Shown one piece after another: positions 1-6,032 of a DNA stretch of 7,755 bases (positions are counted from its first letter, which is position 1; each line of letters starts with the position of its first letter). The DNA lies in NCBI GenBank assembly GCA_003647375.1, contig QMMS01000216.1, positions 1-7,755 on the forward strand, read 5' to 3'. The DNA is from Deltaproteobacteria bacterium. Its GTDB lineage: Bacteria; Desulfobacterota; Desulfobacteria; Desulfobacterales; B30-G6. The translations under genes and the position numbers were made by a program. The notes under the pieces were generated by a model that saw only the letters and a list, made by a program, of their open reading frames with translations, did no database searches and was not told the DNA's origin.

Positions 1-1290
1 CGACCCAATACCGTTTTCGCTCCTTACTTTGGACATGATGGTTTCATCGGTGAGGTTCTGCAAGTTCAAATTCAACTTTTTGGCGACGTATTCCTTGGCC
101 TTGTCTATTCTCATCCTGCGCGTAAGCTGCATCCAGGCGACCAGATCTCCGGCCGTCCGAATACCGCCCATACAGGCTGACACAATCTGAGCGATGGCCA
201 CACCATGAGAATCACCGGTACCCACCTACAATCCATCGGCTTTGCCGATCTCCACCAAGGCCTTGGCACAGCGGGTGGAACAACCTATCGGAGGCAGTAG
301 GGTCATGGGCATACCACCCACGCCCATACCTGAATTGGCATGCACGGGTATGGAGGACTGCTCTGCGGCGGCCTTGGTGAAAGTCACGGCACGCGCAAGG
401 TTATAGGGCGTGGACCGGCCGGTATCAGAATTTACCGCCACACCAAAGATATCGACCCCGGCCTTGGCAGCCATTTCGACTTGTTGGTGGGGATACATCC
501 CGGCCAGACGCTCGCCCTGGTAGGTGAGCTTGCCATGCATCCCGATAACCTCCTCACCAGCCATCCCCATTTCCACCGGCATATCAGGCAGCCTGGACTT
601 TATATCCTCCACCACCTGAAGAGCGCCCCAAAATTCGGCGTCGCCAGCGGAGGCTGTCGTGTCGAGGTTGATTGCTTCACACCCCACTTCATATAGCTGT
701 TCGGCCACATAATAGATGTCGTCGCGCATAATCTGGGCCGCTTCTTCCTGGAGTTGAAAACCTTTTTCAAACTCATACTTGGTAAAATAGTCGAAAGGCG
801 TCGGAATGGGACCTGTTGGATGGTAGTACATGCCCATGTTGGGCTGGGATCCATAAATCAACGGAATGGTGGTGAGCATGGAGATTGTTTTATAATGGGA
901 CCGGGCGTATCCAATGGCCGATTTCACCGGTTTATAGCTGTAGTCGGGAAATCCAAGTCCGCAGGTGTCCCCGCAATAGACCCGTTCATACATTAAAATG
1001 CTCTGGTGGTCAGAGATGGGAATGGCATGCCCGGCACTGGGTCTGCCCCAGCTGGCCATTAAGCCGGCACCATCGTCGCTGACCACGACCTCCTTTCCGG
1101 GATCCACTGAAACAGTTTTGCCCGGCTGGCTGAAAATATCTACCAGATGGTTGATTTCCGCCTTGCTGAGGCCGTCTATCTTTCCTTTTTGGGCAGCATT
1201 TTCACTGCCCTTCACGATGTCTTTGTACAGTTCATCTTCTGAAAACTCGATCAGGTTTCCATCGCCCCGGCTGACAACTATGTCTTTCAT
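1..1290 (-). CDS. mtbB: Dimethylamine:corrinoid methyltransferase MtbB with in-frame UAG (pyrrolysine), 3' end cut by the window
   Basis: MtbB moves a methyl group from dimethylamine to the cob(I)alamin-type cofactor of its corrinoid protein MtbC, the entry step of dimethylamine use in methanogens and some anaerobic bacteria. The frame gives 354 residues, then TAG, then 75 further residues that stay open to the window edge. Both parts match MtbB as I remember it from Methanosarcina: DYSYKPVK (about 116-123), PNMGMYY (150-156), NLDTTASAGDA (208-218), EMGMAGE (240-246), MGVGGMPM (322-329), then after the TAG GTGDSHG, RTAGDLVAWMQ and KEYVAKKLN. The TAG is codon 355, while Methanosarcina MtbB has pyrrolysine at about 356 of 467, so roughly 37 C-terminal residues lie outside the window. 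I chose the ATG at 1288-1290 because AAGGAG sits 7 nt upstream and the N-terminus then aligns with the family; an in-frame GTG 13 codons upstream lacks both. A standard genetic code would split this gene. The family is near certain; dimethylamine rather than another methylamine is inferred from the close MtbB resemblance. Confidence 0.95.
226..228 (-). other. In-frame amber codon read as pyrrolysine in mtbB
   Basis: The minus-strand codons around this site read GGA TTG TAG GTG GGT ACC. Residues on both sides (KADGL before, VGTGDSHG after) align with MtbB, whose pyrrolysine sits in the equivalent VDGI-Pyl-IGVGD segment. The frame stays open for 75 codons downstream with no shift, so this is neither a true stop nor a decayed gene. 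Decoding requires tRNA-Pyl (pylT), PylS and the PylBCD biosynthesis enzymes, none of which is in the window. Pyrrolysine is thought to position the methylamine in the active site, so termination here would give an inactive fragment. Confidence 0.93.
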
Positions 1291-1297
1291 ATTCCCA

Positions 1298-1303
1298 CTC
1301 CTT
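1298..1303 (-). promoter_or_regulatory. Ribosome binding site that fixes the mtbB start
   Basis: The minus strand reads AAGGAG followed by 7 nt and then ATG at 1288-1290. This rules in the internal ATG over the in-frame GTG at 1327-1329, which would add 13 residues with no counterpart in MtbB proteins. Confidence 0.8.
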
Positions 1304-1384
1304 ATATCAACCAAATGAATCGTTATCACGTAATCATATTTTTACAGAAACGTTATTTCCAGTTTTTAAGGTAGACTTCGCTGA

Positions 1385-1390
1385 ATTATA
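1385..1390 (-). promoter_or_regulatory. Possible -10 element of an mtbB promoter
   Basis: A perfect TATAAT lies on the minus strand in the AT-rich leader, about 95 bp upstream of the mtbB start. No good -35 hexamer sits 16-18 bp upstream (the 17-bp position reads TTTTTA), so an activator would probably be needed, or the match is chance in AT-rich DNA. The 191-bp gap before mtbB is the longest in the window, which suits a separate promoter. Confidence 0.28.
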
Positions 1391-1426
1391 TGAGTATATC
1401 TTACAAATAAAAATAGACACTTAAAC

Positions 1427-1438
1427 GGTCATCTGACC
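1427..1438. repeat. Short perfect inverted repeat GGTCA-N2-TGACC upstream of mtbB
   Basis: Two 5-bp arms separated by 2 bp lie about 37 bp upstream of the possible TATAAT. A two-base loop is too tight for a stable RNA hairpin, so if functional it is more likely a protein-binding site, placed where an activator could stand. The arms are short and chance occurrence cannot be excluded. Confidence 0.3.
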
Positions 1439-1481
1439 AGGCGACAAAGCCCTGACATGCGCTCATCATATACATAACAAT

Positions 1482-2573
1482 TTAAAAATATGATTGAAGT
1501 TCACCCCGCCGGCGAATATCAACGGAGGCACAATGAAATCCACCTCCAATAGTCTCAAAGTCGTAAAAATTGCAGGGAATAGGCTTGAATCCCCAGTCTT
1601 TTAAAGCCTTGATCAAGGTATCTTCCTCCCTGGATACGATCACTCTTTTTTCATCAAGCATGACCACATTCATGCTGATCCATTTGCTGCAATTGAACAT
1701 TGGGTGACTGTCGGGCATAACAGGTGGCGGACACTCAAGTATATCCCATCCGTTTTTTTTGAAAATCTGCGGTACCTGATGTACCCGTTCAGGATTGATC
1801 AGAAGTTTTCCGGGAGCCAATGGATAAAAGGTGGCATCAATGTGCATGGGATGGGTATCATATATTTCGACCTCGTGTACCCGATATTCCGGTCCCAGTT
1901 GTCGATTCAGCCATTGAATACCAAATTCATTACAGCAACTGCTTTTTGCAGCAAAAAGATCATGCCCACATTTAATCACATCGGCGGCATCAAACAAAGG
2001 TTCGTACTCGGTCAGGATTGTCCGCATCGGCTCTCCCTCTGTAGGCGCTACAAATTTCTCAACATAAGTGTCATCTCCTAACTGAGGCCTGGGAGCCGAT
2101 ATCCACCTAGCGCCATTGTGAAAGTATTCTTTACACAAGTCCTTATACGCATGGTTTTCATGATATCTAGATCGCCAAGCCATTGGAGCTTCTACTATCA
2201 AATCTCCTACAACCAGCAGAACATCTCTTGGCATCAGGGCATAACAACCGCTTTCGATCTCAAAGTCAGTGGTTGAATATGCTTTTGAAAAATCATAGGG
2301 TGTGGGCCGGCGGACTTTAACCCCTTCCGCTTCTAGAATATGAACGAATTCTTCCAAGTTCTTACCGGCGGACTCGATCATTTCTATAGGCCATGGATTG
2401 CCGCCACTCTTTTTGTAAAAATCCCATAATGCTTCTCCATGCAAAGCCGCCTTCATGACTATATCCCAAGGAGGAATCAGGGCTCCTTCAACGGTACCCA
2501 CAATAATCTCTTCCAGTGGATCCCACTCATTATATGTACTGACAACACAATCAAAACTGGTCTTTTTCTCCAT
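1482..2573 (-). CDS. Glycine amidinotransferase-like (AGAT family, pentein fold) enzyme
   Basis: This 363-residue protein belongs to the guanidino-group-modifying (pentein) superfamily and strongly resembles animal L-arginine:glycine amidinotransferase, which moves the amidino group of arginine to glycine to give guanidinoacetate and ornithine. Shared blocks include YNEWDPLEE (14-22), MPRD (114-117), EAPMAWRSR (128-136), FDAAD (194-198), PMHIDATF (242-249), SMNVVMLDEKR (300-310) and GGGFHC (343-348). The catalytic set is complete: Asp195, His244 and Cys348, matching human Asp254, His303 and Cys407. The position of human Asn300 is His241 and that of Ser354 is Cys295, both in the active site, so the acceptor may not be glycine. 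I start at ATG 2571-2573, which has AGGAG 10 nt upstream; the in-frame TTG at 2601-2603 lacks support. It begins 35 bp after the DUF2141 gene, probably in the same operon. It ends in TAA and has no signal peptide, so it should be cytoplasmic. Family is certain, substrate is not. Confidence 0.88.
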   Translation of the reverse strand: MEKKTSFDCVVSTYNEWDPLEEIIVGTVEGALIPPWDIVMKAALHGEALWDFYKKSGGNPWPIEMIESAGKNLEEFVHILEAEGVKVRRPTPYDFSKAYSTTDFEIESGCYALMPRDVLLVVGDLIVEAPMAWRSRYHENHAYKDLCKEYFHNGARWISAPRPQLGDDTYVEKFVAPTEGEPMRTILTEYEPLFDAADVIKCGHDLFAAKSSCCNEFGIQWLNRQLGPEYRVHEVEIYDTHPMHIDATFYPLAPGKLLINPERVHQVPQIFKKNGWDILECPPPVMPDSHPMFNCSKWISMNVVMLDEKRVIVSREEDTLIKALKDWGFKPIPCNFYDFETIGGGFHCASVDIRRRGELQSYF

Positions 2574-2583
2574 TGTTGTGATT

Positions 2584-2588
2584 CTCCT
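2584..2588 (-). promoter_or_regulatory. Ribosome binding site that fixes the amidinotransferase start
   Basis: AGGAG lies 10 nt before the ATG at 2571-2573 on the minus strand. It falls inside the longer frame that begins at TTG 2601-2603, so it supports the shorter 363-residue protein, whose N-terminus leads into the conserved YNEWDPLEE block. Confidence 0.7.
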
Positions 2589-2608
2589 AGAATTCTCTAT
2601 CAAATATA

Positions 2609-3046
2609 CTAATACGCCATGTGTATGGTCAGCTCCATATCTTCCGAACCAACAATAAAGGTGGCATCCTTATACAGTGGCCAGCCACTGCCGCCTTTGG
2701 CGTCATTTGAGAAACCATACCCTTCTTTTGGTATGCCAAAGAAATTCGTATCAAATTCATTGTTATCGTTCTCGTCATGAAATGGAGCAGCGGCATAAGT
2801 CCCGGGTTTCAGGCTGCAAACTGCACGGGTTTGATTGTTGACAATTGGTTTCTCATTTTTACATTCAGCTATCCATTTACCATCATCATTCCATTGACTG
2901 GCATCATCGTAGATGGAAACCAGAACCGTACCTTTATTGTTTCTCAGCTTTTTAATCACAAAGCTAACGTCCGCACAAAAGGCCATGGCCGGCAGACAGA
3001 GGTACATTACCGCGATCAATCCTGCAATTAACATTGTCTTTTTCAT
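2609..3046 (-). CDS. Secreted DUF2141 family protein
   Basis: This is a 145-residue exported protein of the DUF2141 family, whose biochemical role is not established. Residues 1-25 form a Sec signal peptide: basic MKK, a hydrophobic stretch to about residue 20, and a likely cleavage around AFCA-DV. There is no convincing lipobox, since the Cys at 24 is preceded by MAF. The mature part carries the family hallmarks, including HDEN (90-93), FDTNFFGIP (98-106) and KEGYGFSN (107-114), in a domain expected to be beta-rich. AGGAGG lies 5 nt before the ATG. The gene follows the aminotransferase after 78 bp and precedes the amidinotransferase by 35 bp on the same strand, so it is probably cotranscribed with them; its link to their pathway is unclear. 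The stop is TAG, with TGA 3 codons further on. Two cysteines in the mature chain (62 and 77) could form a disulfide. Confidence 0.8.
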   Translation of the reverse strand: MKKTMLIAGLIAVMYLCLPAMAFCADVSFVIKKLRNNKGTVLVSIYDDASQWNDDGKWIAECKNEKPIVNNQTRAVCSLKPGTYAAAPFHDENDNNEFDTNFFGIPKEGYGFSNDAKGGSGWPLYKDATFIVGSEDMELTIHMAY

Positions 3047-3124
3047 TTTTTCCTCCTTTCATTAAAAATTGTTTCATGCTTGGTTGTATGTGTTTGGGCG
3101 TGAAAATTTGTATCAGTTGTTCGG

Positions 3125-4540
3125 CTATTCTTGCCATATTCCTTTTTTACGAAGTTCTTGCATGGCAGCTTTGATACTATCGCGCAAGGTATTCACGATG
3201 AAATCCACTTCCTTTTCGGTAATGGTCAGCGGGGGTGACATAATATTAAGATTCACGATGGGCCGGATGATCAGCCCCCTTTCATCGGCCTGGTCCGAAA
3301 CCCATTTACCGATATTGACTTCTTCAGGAAAGTCGGTTTTGGTCTCTTTGTCGGCAACAAACTCAACACATCGCATGAGCCCCCTCCCGCGTACTTCTCC
3401 GACAATGGGCAGGTCAAGCAGCGTATTCAGCTGCTGTTCAAAATAGGGGGTAATCTTTTTTACATGTTCAAAGAGATTTTCTTCTTCCATGATTTCAATG
3501 TTCTTCAGGGCGGCGGCACAGCAGACCGGGTGCCCGGAATAGGTCAATCCATGGGCCATATATACCTCAGAATCCGGCGCACTGATCACCCCATAGATTT
3601 CATCGGAAAAGATGGTGGCCCCCAAGGGGAGATATCCTGAAGTAATGCCTTTGGCGCATGTGATGATGTCCGGTACGATGCCGAATTCGTCTTCAGATGC
3701 AAACCAGTGCCCCAGCCGGCCAAAAGCGGTCACCACTTCATCGGCAACATAAAGCACGTCATATTTCTTGCAGATATCCCAGGTACGCTTGTGATAGCCC
3801 TCAGGCGGAACGACAACACCGCCTGCGCCCAGGATTGGTTCTGCAAAAAAAGCAGCCACATTATCGGCACCAAGAGATAAAATTTTGTCTTCCAGTTCTT
3901 TCACCAGGAAATCCAGGTAGTTCTGTTCGCGCATGCCTTCGGGAGCCCGATAAAAATTGGGACAGGAAATATGATGAACGATATCGTCCAGGTAGGAAAA
4001 CGCAGGCAGACGATCACCCGCCTTTCCTCCCAGTGAACTGCCGATATAAGTGGAACCGTGATAGGCATCTTTTCTGGAGATCATATGTTTTTTTGATTCA
4101 TTCCCGCGGGCGAAGTGGTACAGCTGAACCAGGCGAAAGGCTGTGTCTATGGCGGTTGACCCACCCGTTGTAAAATGGACACGATTAAGGTTCCCGGGCG
4201 CCAGCTGGGCTATTTTTGTTGCCAATTCAGCAGACGGTATAGATCCCAAATCGTTGAAATTACTGTTAAATGAGATCTTTTTAACCTGGTCTGCAATGGC
4301 CTGGGCCATATCGCTGCGCCCCAAACCAATATTGTTGCACCACAATCCCCCCGGAGAATCGAGATACTTTTTGCCGTCCGTGTCATAGATATAGCAGCCA
4401 TCCCCTTGTGCGATCATCAAGGCGCCTTCTTTTTCAAATGCATGCAGGTCTGCCCAGGCGTGAACGTGATGGTTTTTATCTTTTTGCCGGATTGCCTCGG
4501 TGTTCAGATTGTCAAATGCTGCTTGGTCAATACTTTTCAT
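3125..4540 (-). CDS. Class III (omega-amino acid type) PLP-dependent aminotransferase
   Basis: This 471-residue, full-length fold-type I aminotransferase moves an amino group, usually from a terminal amine or omega-amino acid, to pyruvate or another keto acid. Lys297 in TCAKGIT is the PLP Schiff-base lysine. Asp267 in YVADEVV binds the pyridine nitrogen, GGST (126-129) holds the phosphate, and Tyr160-His161-Gly162 is the ring-stacking motif. The GGLWC motif (64-68) and Arg426 in LIIRP resemble omega-amino acid:pyruvate and polyamine transaminases. Taurine, beta-alanine, GABA and putrescine are all possible donors, and sequence alone does not choose among them. AGGAGG lies 6 nt before the ATG and overlaps the TAG of the upstream symporter gene, which suggests coupled translation and a substrate imported by that symporter. 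The stop is TAG, with TGA 4 codons on. The family call is secure; the substrate is unknown. Confidence 0.88.
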   Translation of the reverse strand: MKSIDQAAFDNLNTEAIRQKDKNHHVHAWADLHAFEKEGALMIAQGDGCYIYDTDGKKYLDSPGGLWCNNIGLGRSDMAQAIADQVKKISFNSNFNDLGSIPSAELATKIAQLAPGNLNRVHFTTGGSTAIDTAFRLVQLYHFARGNESKKHMISRKDAYHGSTYIGSSLGGKAGDRLPAFSYLDDIVHHISCPNFYRAPEGMREQNYLDFLVKELEDKILSLGADNVAAFFAEPILGAGGVVVPPEGYHKRTWDICKKYDVLYVADEVVTAFGRLGHWFASEDEFGIVPDIITCAKGITSGYLPLGATIFSDEIYGVISAPDSEVYMAHGLTYSGHPVCCAAALKNIEIMEEENLFEHVKKITPYFEQQLNTLLDLPIVGEVRGRGLMRCVEFVADKETKTDFPEEVNIGKWVSDQADERGLIIRPIVNLNIMSPPLTITEKEVDFIVNTLRDSIKAAMQELRKKGIWQE

Positions 4541-4546
4541 TATTTT

Positions 4547-4553
4547 CCTCCTA
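4547..4553 (-). promoter_or_regulatory. Symporter stop codon overlapping the aminotransferase ribosome binding site
   Basis: The minus strand reads TAGGAGG, so the amber stop of the symporter gene (4551-4553) shares bases with the AGGAGG of the aminotransferase, whose ATG follows after 6 nt. Ribosomes ending on the first gene would sit on the start region of the second, a usual layout for translational coupling. Confidence 0.75.
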
Positions 4554-5945
4554 AAATAGATCCTTAATCGGGGTGATGTCGTATTCCTTGTTTTCTTTTT
4601 TTAATTTCAAGATATCGCACAGGGCCTGATGCTTTTCGCGGGTCATGGGCAGATAGTAGGCGATGATGATTGCTGGAATGAGAAACACCACCGGTGCTGC
4701 ATACATCAAAATCCTGATTCCCCAGATTGCTTCCGATGTCTGGGCAATGTCAGGTTGATAACCAACCCAGGCCAGAATTAACCCGATCAACTGCAGGGTC
4801 ACAGCACTGGCGATTTTCTGGATAAAGGCCATTACCCCGAAATAGAGACCTTCCCGGCGCTGACCGCTCATGAGCTCATCGACCTCGGTAATGTCCGGAA
4901 TCATCGCCCATCCCAGCATGTAAACCATGCATGCACTGACCGCTCCGCCTGTCACCAGGCTTATCCAGAAAATTGTCGAATCCTGCGGTCCGGCTATAGT
5001 CAGCACAAAGACAAGACTCAACACCCCCCAGAATGTAGCGAAAACAATAAAAGCGATCCGTTTGCCCTTCTTTCTGGCGACATAGTCGATTATCGGCAGG
5101 TATATCAGGCTGGCGGCAATCAATACGCCAAAGGCCATACCCATCATGCTTTCACCAAAGCCCATGACATAGGTAAAAAAGTAGATAGCCGTGGACACTA
5201 CGAAATTGAGGGCGACGATGCTAAAAACCCAGACACCCAATGTATAGCGGAAAGTCCGGTTTTGCCGTATCACATCATAAATATCTCTGAATCTGAATCC
5301 AGTGCTCTCCGGAAACAGTTCATAGCCCCGGGTCGTACGCCAGGTTAAAAGGATGAGTAAAACGGACATTGCGCCGAACATGGCGGCCATGGCTGACCAG
5401 CCTGCCGACATATTCCCCAGTGCCTTGCCGAAAATGTCCACGAACACCAAAGGAAGGGAGGCCGACACCAGGGTGAAAATCTGCATCCACCACGACCGAA
5501 AGGTAACCAAGCTCATTCTCTCGTTGTAGTCCTGGGTCATTTCAGCGCCCAAGGCTTGATAAGGCACGTTTGCCATCGTAAAAAAAGTAAAAAACAAAAT
5601 GACCATTGCCACGTGATAGGCAAAACCCAAATGAAAATCGGTAAAAAGCAACCAAACGGTGATGCCGAAGGGCAGAGCCGCTATCAGTAGAAAGGGACGC
5701 CTGCGGCCCCATTTTAATTTCAGATTGTCCGAAATAATCCCGATGGCAGGGTCGGTAAAAGCATCCCAGAGGGTGGCAATCATCAGAACCGATCCGGCCA
5801 GAGCCGGGTTGATGCCGACTGCATCCGTCAGGAAGTACAAAAAGAAAATGTAGACAAGATTCCAAGCCGAGCTGGTGCCACCTTCAAGCCCGCCGTAACC
5901 GAGTTTTATCCAAAAGGGTAGTTTTCCTTTTTCTAAATTTTTCAT
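4551..5945 (-). CDS. GPH-family (MelB-like) cation symporter of the major facilitator superfamily
   Basis: This 464-residue inner-membrane protein has the length and hydrophobic pattern of a 12-helix carrier and the signatures of the glycoside-pentoside-hexuronide:cation symporters. Helix II contains LWDAFTDPAIG (59-69); Asp61 and Asp65 correspond to MelB Asp55 and Asp59, the sodium or proton site. The cytoplasmic loop 2-3 motif KWGRRRPF (78-85) follows directly. The cation-coupled mechanism is therefore well supported. The substrate is not: known members carry sugars, but no sugar enzyme is nearby and the gene sits with an aminotransferase and an amidinotransferase, so a nitrogenous or zwitterionic solute is as likely. 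The ATG at 5943-5945 is preceded by a strong AGGAGG-type site that directly abuts the 28-bp inverted repeat, so the gene is probably repressed by the adjacent TetR protein. It ends in TAG, with TGA 8 codons on, and appears to head the operon. Confidence 0.87.
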   Translation of the reverse strand: MKNLEKGKLPFWIKLGYGGLEGGTSSAWNLVYIFFLYFLTDAVGINPALAGSVLMIATLWDAFTDPAIGIISDNLKLKWGRRRPFLLIAALPFGITVWLLFTDFHLGFAYHVAMVILFFTFFTMANVPYQALGAEMTQDYNERMSLVTFRSWWMQIFTLVSASLPLVFVDIFGKALGNMSAGWSAMAAMFGAMSVLLILLTWRTTRGYELFPESTGFRFRDIYDVIRQNRTFRYTLGVWVFSIVALNFVVSTAIYFFTYVMGFGESMMGMAFGVLIAASLIYLPIIDYVARKKGKRIAFIVFATFWGVLSLVFVLTIAGPQDSTIFWISLVTGGAVSACMVYMLGWAMIPDITEVDELMSGQRREGLYFGVMAFIQKIASAVTLQLIGLILAWVGYQPDIAQTSEAIWGIRILMYAAPVVFLIPAIIIAYYLPMTREKHQALCDILKLKKENKEYDITPIKDLF

Positions 5946-5956
5946 CCCTCCTCCTT

Positions 5957-5984
5957 TAAGTTAATTGATCAATCTGTTAACTTA
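5957..5984. promoter_or_regulatory. Perfect inverted repeat, candidate TetR-family operator
   Basis: TAAGTTAA (5957-5964) and TTAACTTA (5977-5984) are exact reverse complements separated by 12 bp, with a smaller palindrome TTGATCAA (5965-5972) between them. The 28-bp element lies in the 87-bp gap between the TetR gene and the symporter start, touching the symporter's ribosome binding site. Its size and position fit a dimeric TetR-family repressor blocking the operon promoter. An RNA hairpin is less likely because the arms are AT-rich with a 12-nt loop and no T-tract follows. The regulator-operator pairing is inference. Confidence 0.55.
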
Positions 5985-5988
5985 TGGT

Positions 5989-6010
5989 TGAAAAAAGCCT
6001 CGTATGGCCA
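5989..6010 (-). terminator. Weak possible terminator after the TetR gene
   Basis: The minus strand has GGCC, six bases, GGCT and then a run of six T. The stem is only 4 pairs, including one G-U, so termination would be inefficient. It may leave partial read-through from the regulator gene into the symporter operon. Confidence 0.2.
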
Positions 6011-6032
6011 TCCCTATCTCAGTCTGTAGCGA

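Noticed and set aside
1..228. mtbB as a pseudogene broken by a nonsense mutation
   Set aside because: The TAG falls exactly at the family's pyrrolysine position, it is the only in-frame stop, and all 75 codons after it remain open with family-like sequence.
190..228. A PYLIS-type RNA hairpin just after the amber codon
   Set aside because: Only short pairings such as ATGG with CCAT were visible by eye, and such elements are not generally required for UAG decoding as pyrrolysine; not strong enough to report as a feature.
340..1318. Plus-strand and alternative-frame open reading frames opposite mtbB
   Set aside because: They overlap a well-supported gene, show no recognisable domains, and have no convincing ribosome binding sites; they are shadows of mtbB codon use.
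1320..1370. Direct repeat ATAACG in the mtbB leader
   Set aside because: Two 6-bp copies in AT-rich DNA are expected by chance and have no further shared flanks.
1427..1460. Rho-independent terminator after the amidinotransferase gene
   Set aside because: The minus strand can pair CAGGGC with GCCTG using a bulge, but the stem is short and no T-tract follows it directly.
1482..2573. Arginine deiminase or DDAH instead of an AGAT-type enzyme
   Set aside because: The MPRD, EAPMAWRSR, PMHIDATF and GGGFHC blocks follow glycine amidinotransferase closely along the whole length, which the deiminases do not.
2600..3127. TAG at the ends of the DUF2141 and aminotransferase genes as further pyrrolysine codons
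   Set aside because: Both proteins already have full family length, and TGA follows 3 or 4 codons later, so these are stops and not recoded sites.
3697..4388. Plus-strand open frames opposite the aminotransferase
   Set aside because: The aminotransferase shows a complete set of PLP motifs across this stretch; the opposite frames have low-complexity, Arg/Pro-rich composition typical of antisense shadows.
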